DNA from: JBBIJO01 sp037445895
GTDB taxonomy: Bacteria > Bacteroidota > Ignavibacteria > Kapaibacteriales > UBA2268
DNA: 64,000 nt
Assembly: GCA_037445895.1 (NCBI GenBank)
Contig: JBBIJO010000010.1
Coordinates: 1 to 64,000 of the forward strand
Direction of reading: 5' to 3'
Shown: in pieces, positions 17,159-25,600 of the stretch
How the letters are laid out: every line of letters begins with the position of its first letter
How positions within the stretch are numbered: the first letter of the stretch is position 1
Translations under genes and position numbers: made by a program
Notes under the pieces: model-generated
What the model saw: only the letters and a program-made list of their open reading frames with translations
Databases searched by the model: none
What the model was told of the DNA's origin: nothing

Positions 17159-18928
17159 CTAGTAAATTGCTAATCGCTTTCTTATCTCGTCGTATGTCTC
17201 GAGTTCAAGGGCCTGGTGTGTTGTTCGAACAGCTGTATCGTATTCAATTTCGGAAATCCATTTTTTTACTTGTAAAAAATTCGGAGGAGAAACACTAATC
17301 GAATCTAACCCTAATCCTATTAGAATCTCGGTTGCCGAAGGGTGCGAAGCCAGTTCACCGCAAATGCCAACTGGTATTTTGTGTTTTTTAGCACCTTCGA
17401 TTGTAATTTGCATTAACTTTAAAACCGATGGGTGAAATGGATCGAAGTAGTTAACAACATATTGGTTGTCGCGATCGGCAACGACAGTATATTGGGTCAA
17501 GTCATTTGTTCCGATACTTAAAAAATCTACGTATTTCGAGATTGCTTCGGCTTGTAGGGCTGCCGCAGGAGTTTCTATCATAGCACCAATCTCGATTTCT
17601 TGGTCGAATACTTCTCCTTCGTTTAACAATTCTATTTTGCAAACGTTTAGTAAATCGATTGATTCTTTGATTTCTTGGATTGTTGTTACCATTGGTAGCA
17701 TTATTTTAAGATTTTTTTCCCTAGATGCCCGAAGCAAGGCTCTCAATTGTGATTTGAATAACTTAGGATTTGCCAGTAAGAATCGAATTCCTCTTAATCC
17801 TAACATTGGATTGTTCTCTGTAATTTTTAAAATTGCATAGAACTTATCGCCGCCAAGGTCGAACACTCTGAATATTACTGGTTTAGGATATATTTTATGG
17901 ACAACATCCCTATACTTGCTGTATTGAAGCTCTTCGAAATCTTTAATGCCCTTTTCTGTTAAATTTTGTGGGAATTCTATAAGATGTTCAGTTCTAACCA
18001 ATCCTATGCCATCGGAATAGAATACTATCTTATTATCGAGTTCACCCAGAAAATTTAAATTGACTTGCAAGGAAATTTTTTTGTTGTCCTTTGTTTGCGT
18101 AGGTATCTTTAATAAATCCCCAAGTTTAGCTTTTAATTCGCTTTCTTCGCGAATTTGTTTTTTAAATGCATCAAAAGTTGTTTCGTTATAATTGACAACA
18201 ATCAAACCCTTGTAGCCATCGATAACAATATTGTCGCCATTACTAATTTCGGTTGTAGCATTTGCAACCCCAATTACTTCTGGGATTTCCAATGAACGAG
18301 CTAAAATTGAGGAATGAGTTGTTAAGCCCCCTATTTCAGTAATTATCCCACGAATTCCATTGTGTTTGAAAACTATCACTTGTTCCGGCGAAACTGTTTT
18401 AGAAACGATAATAGAATTTGGAGGAATGTCCGAAAAGAATTTTTTGTTGGCTAAAATTTCGAGCATTTGGTCGCGAAGTTGCTCGAGTTCGATAGCCTTT
18501 TCGCGGAAAAGTTTGTCTTTTATCGATATGATTGTTTGTAAATATTGGTTAAATACGATTTGAATAGCAACTTCAACTGAATTCCCGTCCCGAATTTTTT
18601 CAATAATACCTTCGATTAAAGAGCTATCGTGAACCAAAAGCTGTAAGGTTTCGACAATCGAATACACTTGTTTCGATTCTTTTTGTATTGCTTTGGCATA
18701 CTTTTCAAGTTCTTTCGAGTATTCTTCGATTGCGGTTTGGAATCTTTCGATCTCGTCGTCCACTACAATTGAGACTTGCTGAGTATGATTATTTGGCAAG
18801 TGAATCTTGTCGGAAATAACATAGGCAGTCCCAACTGCATAACCCAATGACGAAGGGATTCCTTTCAGGATTTTTTCGTCCTTTGGGGCTGTCTTTTGTT
18901 TAGTAGCTTTTGTAATAGGAGTTTGCAT
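17159..18928 (-). CDS. ptsI: PTS enzyme I, phosphoenolpyruvate-protein phosphotransferase
   Basis: Transfers phosphate from phosphoenolpyruvate to HPr. The phosphohistidine is H205 in GGLTTHSSILARS; the PEP-binding barrel follows with GIGLVRTEHLI, FRVFDLGGDK, NPMLGLRGIRF, GAMIETPAAA, SIGTNDLTQY and the active-site cysteine in GICGELASHP. The 589-residue length fits, with about 18 extra N-terminal residues. It lies 26 bp downstream of ptsH. No sugar-specific EII gene is in the window, so the pair could serve a sugar PTS encoded elsewhere or a purely regulatory phosphorelay. Confidence 0.97.
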   Translation of the reverse strand: MQTPITKATKQKTAPKDEKILKGIPSSLGYAVGTAYVISDKIHLPNNHTQQVSIVVDDEIERFQTAIEEYSKELEKYAKAIQKESKQVYSIVETLQLLVHDSSLIEGIIEKIRDGNSVEVAIQIVFNQYLQTIISIKDKLFREKAIELEQLRDQMLEILANKKFFSDIPPNSIIVSKTVSPEQVIVFKHNGIRGIITEIGGLTTHSSILARSLEIPEVIGVANATTEISNGDNIVIDGYKGLIVVNYNETTFDAFKKQIREESELKAKLGDLLKIPTQTKDNKKISLQVNLNFLGELDNKIVFYSDGIGLVRTEHLIEFPQNLTEKGIKDFEELQYSKYRDVVHKIYPKPVIFRVFDLGGDKFYAILKITENNPMLGLRGIRFLLANPKLFKSQLRALLRASREKNLKIMLPMVTTIQEIKESIDLLNVCKIELLNEGEVFDQEIEIGAMIETPAAALQAEAISKYVDFLSIGTNDLTQYTVVADRDNQYVVNYFDPFHPSVLKLMQITIEGAKKHKIPVGICGELASHPSATEILIGLGLDSISVSPPNFLQVKKWISEIEYDTAVRTTHQALELETYDEIRKRLAIY

Positions 18929-18954
18929 TTAGAACATAATGTTAGTTTGTGTAG

Positions 18955-19218
18955 TTAAATTTCGTAAAATCCAGCCTTAAAGAGTTCTATCAAGGCATTT
19001 GTTGCCTCGTTTTCGTCGAGACCTTCGGCAATGATACGCACTTTCGAGCCTTGCTCAGCAGGCAATGTCATCACACCTATAATACTTTTTGCATTAACAG
19101 AGTAGCCGTCTACTTCGAGGTAAATCTTTGAATCGAATTTTGAAGCGAGTTTTACAATCTCGGCAGCAGGCCGAGTATGGATACCAGCTGGATTGATAAC
19201 TTCTACTTCGACTTTCAC
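18955..19218 (-). CDS. ptsH: HPr family phosphocarrier protein
   Basis: An 87-residue phosphocarrier between enzyme I and its acceptors. The phosphorylated histidine is H14 in AGIHTRPAA. The regulatory-site region NAKSIIGVM retains serine (S45), matching the Ser46 site that HPr kinase modifies in Gram-positives, so regulation by an HPrK-like kinase is possible. It is the first gene of a minus-strand run ptsH-ptsI-DPM synthase-GT2 fusion-accA-yqaA with spacings of 26 bp or less or with overlaps. Confidence 0.96.
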   Translation of the reverse strand: MKVEVEVINPAGIHTRPAAEIVKLASKFDSKIYLEVDGYSVNAKSIIGVMTLPAEQGSKVRIIAEGLDENEATNALIELFKAGFYEI

Positions 19219-19540
19219 TATATCGTTCGATTTTAATAGACTACAAAATTAAAAAAATTATTCTAAAAAACTATAATAACTTGCAGAGCGATTTCGAAAG
19301 CAGCTATTGTATGGAATAGTTTGTGGTTATCCTTTCTTTTATTAGACTGGATATTCTTCGGGGTGTAATAGAAAAGCTGCTAATTGCCGATAAACCATTG
19401 AGATATGGAAAAAATCCAGAGGTTGGTTGGAAATATTAGCAAAGTTGGATAATATATGAGGAAAAGACTTTAAAGAATGTTGGTGCTTTTAAGTATGTCA
19501 ACTGTTGGATTAAAGTAGAAACGAAATTGACTCGCTCTTG
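19219..19540. other. Intergenic region upstream of ptsH, no gene recognised
   Basis: 322 bp between the ptsH start and the trpS stop, both minus strand. The ptsH promoter and the trpS 3' end must lie here, but I found no strong hairpin with T-run, tRNA, repeat or convincing small open reading frame. Confidence 0.3.
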
Positions 19541-20551
19541 CTATTCTTGTTTTTGGACTAAGCCAACTTTGCGGTAAACTTTTTGTAGTGTTTTGCTTGC
19601 TGCTTTTTGGGCTCTTTCAGCGCCGCGAGAAAGGACTTTGCGGAGGAAATCCTCGTCTTTACGGTATTCGGAATATTTTTGTTTAAAGGGGCGAAGAAAC
19701 TCCACTAATACTTCTGCGACGGCCTCCTTGAATTCACCATAACCTTTGCTTTTGAACTCGTTTTCTATTTCAGCGATTGATTTATTCGTTGCAATTTGAT
19801 ATAGTGTAATCAAATTTGAAATGCCGGCCTTCTCGTTGGAAAAGCGAACTTCGGTTCCAGAATCCGTAACAGCCCTCTTAATCTTATTTTTTATTCGATT
19901 ATCGTCGTCGGTAAGAAAAAGGACCCCCATTTGATTCGAGTCGGATTTGGACATTTTTTTTGTTGGTTCTTGTAGATTCATAATTTTAGCGCCGACTTTT
20001 GGAATGTATGGCTCTGGTATTTTAAATGTTTCCGAGTAGATCGTATTGAAACGCTGTGCCAAGTTACGAGTCAATTCCAAATGCTGTTTTTGGTCTTGGC
20101 CAACCGGAACTAAATCGGCTTGATAGAGCAAAATATCCGCAGCCATTAGAATTGGATATGCAAACAAGCCGACGTTTATGTTTTCCGGATACTTTTGTGA
20201 TTTATCTTTAAATTGGGTCATTCGCGAGCATTCACCCATACCAGTAAAGCAATTTAGTACCCAAGCGAGTTGCGTATGTTCTGGGACGTGCGATTGAATA
20301 AAGATATGCGATGTTTCCGGATTGATTCCGACCGCAAGGAAAGTTGCTGCTAAATCGAGTGTCCAACGGCGTAACTGAGCCGGCTCCTGCCTTACAGTTA
20401 TTGCATGCAAATCAACAATTGTATAATAGCATTCGAACTCGTCTTGGAATTGAACCCAATTGCGTAATGCACCTGTCAAATGCCCAATGTGAAGCCCCCC
20501 CGTTGGTTGCATTCCGCTTAATATAATTTTTTTCTTAGTTTCGATATCCAT
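19541..20551 (-). CDS. trpS: Tryptophan-tRNA ligase
   Basis: A class I aminoacyl-tRNA synthetase charging tRNA-Trp. The HIGH signature is GGLHIGHLTG (HIGH at 21-24) and the KMSKS loop is KKMSKSDSNQ. The bacterial TrpS blocks SGMQPTGGLHIGH, YPILMAADILLYQADLVPVGQDQKQH and the C-terminal FLRPFKQKY are all present. The 336-residue length is normal. The gene is divergent from thyX across 153 bp. Confidence 0.98.
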   Translation of the reverse strand: MDIETKKKIILSGMQPTGGLHIGHLTGALRNWVQFQDEFECYYTIVDLHAITVRQEPAQLRRWTLDLAATFLAVGINPETSHIFIQSHVPEHTQLAWVLNCFTGMGECSRMTQFKDKSQKYPENINVGLFAYPILMAADILLYQADLVPVGQDQKQHLELTRNLAQRFNTIYSETFKIPEPYIPKVGAKIMNLQEPTKKMSKSDSNQMGVLFLTDDDNRIKNKIKRAVTDSGTEVRFSNEKAGISNLITLYQIATNKSIAEIENEFKSKGYGEFKEAVAEVLVEFLRPFKQKYSEYRKDEDFLRKVLSRGAERAQKAASKTLQKVYRKVGLVQKQE

Positions 20552-20638
20552 AGAATTTGCAGAAATAAGATTACAAAGATAAGAAAAAATAGCGGATGAA
20601 ACGAAGCGTTCGATGGAAACTCGATGCCTAAATTTTAT

Positions 20639-20670
20639 TTTGAGACATTTGAAACAAACTTGTATATTTG
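20639..20670 (+). promoter_or_regulatory. Bacteroidetes-type promoter for thyX
   Basis: TTTG at 20639-20642 and TATATTTG at 20663-20670 are separated by 20 bp, fitting the Bacteroidetes primary-sigma consensus (TTTG, about 19-21 bp, TAnnTTTG). The site lies 34 bp before the thyX start, whose GGGAG ribosome-binding site is at 20695-20699. Confidence 0.55.
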
Positions 20671-20704
20671 TATTTTAAAATGATTATATAATTCGGGAGT
20701 AAAT

Positions 20705-21550
20705 TTGGAACTTTCAATTAAAGAAGTATTAGGCAAAGAATTTAGATGTTTAGATAAAGGTTTTGTTCGGCTTGTCGAAGTTATGGGCGACGACTCTTCG
20801 ATTGTCCAAGCAGCGCGGGTTTCCTACGGCAAAGGAACAAAAAGCGTCAACGAGGACCGTAATCTGATTCGATATTTAATGCGCCACCGCCACACCTCGC
20901 CTTTCGAAATGGTTGAATTTAAATTTCATGTTAAACTTCCTATCTTTGTTGCTCGGCAATGGATACGGCATCGCACTGCTAATGTGAATGAATACTCAGG
21001 TCGTTATTCCATAATGAACGACGAATTTTACATTCCAGACCAAGATGCCGTCCGCAAACAAAGCAAAATCAATAAACAAGGACGTGCAAACGAACCAATC
21101 GACTCCGAAATCGCTGAAAAATTTATCCAAGACGTTCAAGAGACACAGCAACTACTATACGATAAATATAATCATTATCTCCAAGACGAAATTGCACGCG
21201 AACTAGCTCGCGTAAATCTTCCTCTTTCTACATATACAGAATGGTATTGGAAAATTGATTTACATAATCTTTTCCATTTTCTTCAACTACGATTGGACGA
21301 AACTGCCCAATACGAAATCCGAGAATATGCAAAAGTAATTGCTAAAATTGTAGAAGCGACGGTCCCAATGGCTTACGAGGCATTTGTTGATTATCGATTG
21401 GAATCGGTCGCATTTTCGCGACTCGAGTTGAAAATCTTGAACACTATGGTGCAAAATAAAATCCCATCGTTCGAAGAAATGCTCGAAATAGGCTTAACCA
21501 AAAGAGAAATCGAGGAATTTCTTGCAAAAATTTCCTTATTGAATAGGTAG
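20705..21550 (+). CDS. thyX: Flavin-dependent thymidylate synthase
   Basis: Makes dTMP from dUMP with methylene-tetrahydrofolate and reduced FAD. The ThyX signature RHR-x7-S is complete: RHRTANVNEYS at 88-98. RYLMRHRHTSPFEMVEF and the C-terminal LRLDETAQYEIREYA, which contributes dUMP and flavin contacts, are also typical. The start is a TTG at 20705, supported by GGGAG 5 bp upstream. At 281 residues it is slightly longer than many homologues because of an insertion around 110-140. It is expressed from its own promoter. Confidence 0.96.
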   Translation: MELSIKEVLGKEFRCLDKGFVRLVEVMGDDSSIVQAARVSYGKGTKSVNEDRNLIRYLMRHRHTSPFEMVEFKFHVKLPIFVARQWIRHRTANVNEYSGRYSIMNDEFYIPDQDAVRKQSKINKQGRANEPIDSEIAEKFIQDVQETQQLLYDKYNHYLQDEIARELARVNLPLSTYTEWYWKIDLHNLFHFLQLRLDETAQYEIREYAKVIAKIVEATVPMAYEAFVDYRLESVAFSRLELKILNTMVQNKIPSFEEMLEIGLTKREIEEFLAKISLLNR

Positions 21551-21684
21551 TGGCTATTGTAAAGTTAATGTTTCGAGCGGAATACGAAAAAATCTAATCT
21601 TATTAAATTATCCAATTATTGCTTTTTGGTCAATCATTGTTAATTAATTGACGTAGTTATATAAATTTATGTAATTAAATTTAC

Positions 21685-21707
21685 TAAATTTGTATTTTTT
21701 ATTAGGA
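21685..21707 (+). promoter_or_regulatory. Putative -7 element and ribosome-binding site for a LolA-like gene
   Basis: TAAATTTG at 21685-21692 matches the Bacteroidetes -7 element TAnnTTTG, but I see no TTTG at the right distance upstream. AGGAG at 21703-21707 is well placed for the ATG at 21714 and rules out the upstream in-frame start at 21690, which would precede the ribosome-binding site. Confidence 0.35.
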
Positions 21708-21713
21708 GATTTT

Positions 21714-22406
21714 ATGTTCCAAAAACTTCTTACAGTAATGATTTTAGTTGCTGTAACTACTGTAGCAGCGTTATCACAGGATATTAACGAGATAATCCAA
21801 AAAGCGAAAGCAATGTGTAAGCAAGACGACATCAAAACTCTCTACGTCGAAACCCAATCGAAAATGATGGGTATGGATATGAATATGAAGCGATGGAAAA
21901 AAGAGCAAAATATGCGCGTCGATAATACCTTTATGGGACAAAATACTTCAATAATTATCACAGACAAGTCGGGCTGGATTAATCAAAACGGAACAATCAC
22001 AGACTTTCCCGAAACCCAATTGGATATCACAAGGACCCAACTCAAACAGCAAGACCCAGTCCAAACCTGCCATTTCGACGAAGAAGGGCTAACCTTTGAA
22101 CTCGTTGGCAAAGAGAAAGTAAATGGCAAAGTATGCTATAATATTAAAATGAAAGATAAAGATGGGAACACAACGAACGTTTATCTTGAGCAAAATACAT
22201 TCGAAGCACAAAAAATAATCACCCAACAAGAAATGAACGGAGATATGAAAAACTTCGAGATGGTTTTCTCCGAGTGGGACACCTATGCTGGCTACAGACT
22301 TCCAAAAAAAATCGAAATTTTTATGGATGGAGAGTCGTTGGGGACGATGGAAAATACTGTGATTAAAGTGAACGAACCAATAGACGACGCGGTGTTTAAA
22401 AAGTAA
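21714..22406 (+). CDS. Secreted LolA-like / outer-membrane lipoprotein-sorting-type protein
   Basis: A 230-residue exported protein. MFQKLLTVMILVAVTTVAALSQ is a signal peptide with no lipobox cysteine. The mature part is a series of beta strands with Lol-fold features: KSGWINQNGTITDFPE, KEKVNGKVCYNIKMKDKDGN followed by VYLEQNTFEAQKI, and YAGYRLPKKIEIFMDG near the end. This strand order resembles LolA/LolB-like periplasmic proteins that carry lipoproteins or lipids, but residue-level identity is low. The next gene (18 bp on) and the gene at 40835 look like distant paralogues. Function is inferred only. Confidence 0.65.
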   Translation: MFQKLLTVMILVAVTTVAALSQDINEIIQKAKAMCKQDDIKTLYVETQSKMMGMDMNMKRWKKEQNMRVDNTFMGQNTSIIITDKSGWINQNGTITDFPETQLDITRTQLKQQDPVQTCHFDEEGLTFELVGKEKVNGKVCYNIKMKDKDGNTTNVYLEQNTFEAQKIITQQEMNGDMKNFEMVFSEWDTYAGYRLPKKIEIFMDGESLGTMENTVIKVNEPIDDAVFKK

Positions 22407-22424
22407 TTCGGATTCGGAATAAAA

Positions 22425-23141
22425 ATGAGGCATTATAAGTTCAGTTTTATATTTTTTGTCGCTGCTACTCTACTTCTTTCGTGTCAAGAAAATGTTGATA
22501 CTGTGATAAAGAAGAACGTCGAAGTTCGCGGGGGCGAGGATAATTTTCGTAATGTCCGAACTGTTTCTATGAAAATGAGTTTAAATACGCTGGGGATGGA
22601 AGTTCCTATACGAATTTTCATCTCCCTTCCTGGTTCGATACGAACAGAAATGAACGTAAATGGGCAATCAATAATTACAGTTTTAAACGAAGATAATGCT
22701 TGGGCAACTGTCGATGGCAATTTTACTCCCTTAGATGATAGTGCAGTGAAAGATTTACAAAAGAATTTACAAAGCCAATTGAACTACTTTAAAAGCGAGC
22801 TTTTCGATTATAAAAAACAGGGTGCAGTAATTAAGAATTTTACCAAGGAAAATTTTAAGGGCAAGCCTGCAATTAAAATTCGATTGGATTACCCCGACGG
22901 TATTACTTCTTTCCTATTTATTGACCAGAAAACATATTTGAATCTCGCCACTCGTACCGAAAAACAGGTGAACGGGCAACTTATGCAAACCGAAACAGTT
23001 TATAAGGACTATCGCCTCGTCGATGGCTTGATGGTGCCTTTCTCGATTGAAGTTAATAGTGGAGCAATGACGATTGCTACGATGCGTATGGATTCCTTGA
23101 TATTCAACAAATCGATAGACAAGGCAATGTTTCGATTGTAA
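22425..23141 (+). CDS. LolA-like lipoprotein
   Basis: A 238-residue lipoprotein: signal ATLLLSCQEN with a lipobox cysteine at about residue 20. The mature region has the same strand pattern as the gene upstream: FISLPGSIRTEMNVNGQS, ENFKGKPAIKIRLDYPDGIT then LFIDQKTYLNLATRTEKQVNG, and DYRLVDGLMVPFSIEV. It also opens with VRGGEDNFRNVRTVSMKM, seen in many outer-membrane lipoprotein-sorting-like proteins of Bacteroidetes. It probably forms a two-gene unit with the preceding gene. A role in lipid or lipoprotein handling at the outer membrane is plausible but unproven. Confidence 0.65.
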   Translation: MRHYKFSFIFFVAATLLLSCQENVDTVIKKNVEVRGGEDNFRNVRTVSMKMSLNTLGMEVPIRIFISLPGSIRTEMNVNGQSIITVLNEDNAWATVDGNFTPLDDSAVKDLQKNLQSQLNYFKSELFDYKKQGAVIKNFTKENFKGKPAIKIRLDYPDGITSFLFIDQKTYLNLATRTEKQVNGQLMQTETVYKDYRLVDGLMVPFSIEVNSGAMTIATMRMDSLIFNKSIDKAMFRL

Positions 23142-23471
23142 AAACTTATTACTAAAATTTTTTCATAGTTTTAAATTGCTATTATTTCATATTCGCAGTA
23201 TTAGTAAGTAGAATAATTTTAATTGAAGAAAAGGAGAGTAACACAATCCAGAGGCAGTGTATCCTTTCGAAACATATAAGAAGGAATATACGCGCCGGAC
23301 AACTTCCCATCAACTGAATTTATCGTTCAAGAAACATAAAATGAATTAATATCAATACTGGGAAACTTCATTAATAGAAGAAATGAAAAATTCCTTAAAT
23401 TACATTTGAACTAAAATGGAAAAAGCTGTTGACGTTGTTGGATAGTTTATTTTAAAAATAACTGCTTAGAT
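23142..23471. other. Intergenic region upstream of hemL
   Basis: 330 bp without a supported gene. A TTGACG near 23430 followed by an A/T-rich stretch could be part of a promoter for hemL, but no clear -10 pairs with it. The GAAAAGGAGAG near 23230 leads to no open reading frame of note. Confidence 0.3.
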
Positions 23472-24764
23472 ATGGAAATTAATTATAGCGAAAAGCTGTT
23501 TGGCGAAGCAAAAAAAATCATACCCGGAGGTGTGAATTCTCCTGTTCGTGCTTTTAAATCTGTTGGAGGAACTCCTCGCTTTATCAAGCGAGGGTGGGGT
23601 TCGCGAATACTCGATGTTGATGGCAACGAATATATTGATTTAGTTGGAAGTTGGGGTCCGCATCTGTTCGGTCATATACCTAAGTTTGTTAAGGATGCCA
23701 TTGCCAAGGCGGTTGAAAATGGAACAAGTTTTGGGGCACCTACTGTTCAAGAAATTAATATTGCCCGTTTTATTACGCAATTGCTTCCTTCGATGGAAAT
23801 GGTTCGAATGGTAAATAGTGGAACCGAGGCTACAATGAGTGCGATTCGGTTGGCGCGAGCCTATACAAGCAAAGACAAAATCGTTAAGTTTGCCGGTTGT
23901 TACCATGGACATTTCGATTCTTTTTTGGTCGGTGCTGGTTCGGGGCCATTGACTTTTGGCGTTCCTAATAGTCCTGGGGTTACCCAAGGAATTGCAAAAG
24001 ACACACTAGTTGCTACATACAATGACCTATCATCCGTCGAAAAGATTATTGATGAAAACAAAGGAGAAATTGCTGCAATAATTGTTGAGCCAGTTGCAGG
24101 AAATATGGGGGTTATTCCTCCAAAAGGTGGATTCCTACAAGGATTGCGCCAAATAGCTGATTCCAACCGGATTGTCCTTATCTTCGATGAAGTCATTACT
24201 GGATTTCGTCTGCATTCGGGCGGTGCGCAAGCACTTTATGGGGTTAAACCTGACCTTACAACACTTGGGAAAATTATTGGCGGTGGATTGCCAGCAGCCG
24301 CATTTGGAGGAAGAAAAGAGATTATGGAACTACTTGCTCCCGTTGGTCCTGTTTACCAAGCAGGAACTCTTAGCGGAAATCCACTGGCAGTTTCCGCTGG
24401 TGTTGCCGTTCTAAAGTATATTAAAGAAAATCCAAATCTTTATCAGGATTTAGAATCGAAGTCCAAACGTATCGAAGAGGGTATTTTGGATAATTTAAGC
24501 AAACTCGGCAAAAAGTTCACTCTCAATCGTGTAGGCTCGATGATGACGTTGTTTTTTACGGAGAATGCTGTGTTCGATTTGGATTCTGCTTCGACATCCG
24601 ATACCAAACTTTTTGCTAAATATTTCCACAAAATGCTCGAACACAGCGTTTACTTGCCTTGTTCCCAATTTGAAGCATTTTTTGTCCCGTTGTGTATTTC
24701 GAACGAGGAAATTAATTTCGTTGTCGAAGCCAATTATCAAGCATTAAAAGATATTTTGCAATGA
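23472..24764 (+). CDS. hemL: Glutamate-1-semialdehyde 2,1-aminomutase
   Basis: Converts glutamate-1-semialdehyde to 5-aminolevulinate in C5-pathway haem synthesis. It is a PLP-dependent class III aminotransferase-fold enzyme with the Schiff-base lysine K267 in TTLGKIIGGG. Other family blocks are IPGGVNSPVRAFKSVGG at the start, MVNSGTEATMSAIRLARA, CYHGHFDSFLV, IFDEVITGFR and YQAGTLSGNPLAVSAG. The 430-residue length is standard. Its stop overlaps the next start by 4 bp (ATGA), coupling it to an unknown lipoprotein and then ribD. Confidence 0.97.
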   Translation: MEINYSEKLFGEAKKIIPGGVNSPVRAFKSVGGTPRFIKRGWGSRILDVDGNEYIDLVGSWGPHLFGHIPKFVKDAIAKAVENGTSFGAPTVQEINIARFITQLLPSMEMVRMVNSGTEATMSAIRLARAYTSKDKIVKFAGCYHGHFDSFLVGAGSGPLTFGVPNSPGVTQGIAKDTLVATYNDLSSVEKIIDENKGEIAAIIVEPVAGNMGVIPPKGGFLQGLRQIADSNRIVLIFDEVITGFRLHSGGAQALYGVKPDLTTLGKIIGGGLPAAAFGGRKEIMELLAPVGPVYQAGTLSGNPLAVSAGVAVLKYIKENPNLYQDLESKSKRIEEGILDNLSKLGKKFTLNRVGSMMTLFFTENAVFDLDSASTSDTKLFAKYFHKMLEHSVYLPCSQFEAFFVPLCISNEEINFVVEANYQALKDILQ

Positions 24765-25600
24765 AAATTACTATGAAAGTTTCGGAAAAATGCTTCCCAA
24801 AGCTTACTCGATTTGCTGGCATTTCGCCCTTTGGTTTAATGCAATTTTTGATTTTTGCATTTTCTTTGGGATTATTTGGTTGCTCGGTTTTTTCTAAAGG
24901 GAACAAAAATGAAATACCAGCGAGCAAAGCTTTTATCTTCAAGATTCAACAGAATGAACATACAAACTTCGGATTTTACATCTGCGCCGATACCACTTCG
25001 ACGCTTGAAAATATAAAAAAAGAAAAGGTTGGATGCTTCCTCGAATGTGATAACGAGAATTTTGTTCTTCGGCAATCTCGAATTCAATGTGAAATGGATA
25101 ACATTCCGTTGTTACCTATGCATTACTTTATCCTCGAAACCACGGAAGGATTCAAAGAGAGCAATTGCAAATCAATTGTTTTCGAAGCAAACAACGAAAA
25201 GTTTCAATTCCCATTTGAAGTGGGCGAGCAACAAGGGGATTTATTTGTTTATCCGTATGTATTCAAAGTTTTGGATTCGCTTATACTTTTTGGAATGGAT
25301 ATTGTTCGAACGAATCGCTCCGGTGATGAATATTTTTCCACGTCGGAAAGGTTGAGGGTAGAAATCCAAAATGAACTAGGCAAAACAGTGTGGCGTTCCG
25401 ACGAAGGAGTCTATTTTTTGCAAGTTATTGGCGAAGTTGAACCGAAAGAAATAGGTTCTTGCTATCGTTATGTAATATTCTGGAATCGGACGGATAGAAA
25501 CGGCAGGTTCATTACAAAAGGAAAGTTTAATGTATTTATTACACTTCCTATTCAGCCCAAACCAATTACAAAATTCATCGATATTAATTTGGGTGAATGA
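24761..25600 (+). CDS. Putative lipoprotein with BsuPI-like C-terminal domain
   Basis: Not recognised as a named family. The start overlaps the hemL stop by 4 bp; an alternative ATG at 24839 gives a tidier lipoprotein signal (MQFLIFAFSLGLFGCSV). With either start a lipobox LFGC is present. The C-terminal 90 residues (STSERLRVEIQNELGKTVWRS, then VIFWNRTDRNGRFITKGKFNVFITL) have the strand pattern of BsuPI / FlgD-type Ig-like domains, where W-x-R/G-x-D-x-x-G and G-x-Y/F-x-V are characteristic. It is translationally coupled on both sides, to hemL and ribD. Likely envelope-located; function unknown. Confidence 0.6.
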   Translation: MKITMKVSEKCFPKLTRFAGISPFGLMQFLIFAFSLGLFGCSVFSKGNKNEIPASKAFIFKIQQNEHTNFGFYICADTTSTLENIKKEKVGCFLECDNENFVLRQSRIQCEMDNIPLLPMHYFILETTEGFKESNCKSIVFEANNEKFQFPFEVGEQQGDLFVYPYVFKVLDSLILFGMDIVRTNRSGDEYFSTSERLRVEIQNELGKTVWRSDEGVYFLQVIGEVEPKEIGSCYRYVIFWNRTDRNGRFITKGKFNVFITLPIQPKPITKFIDINLGE

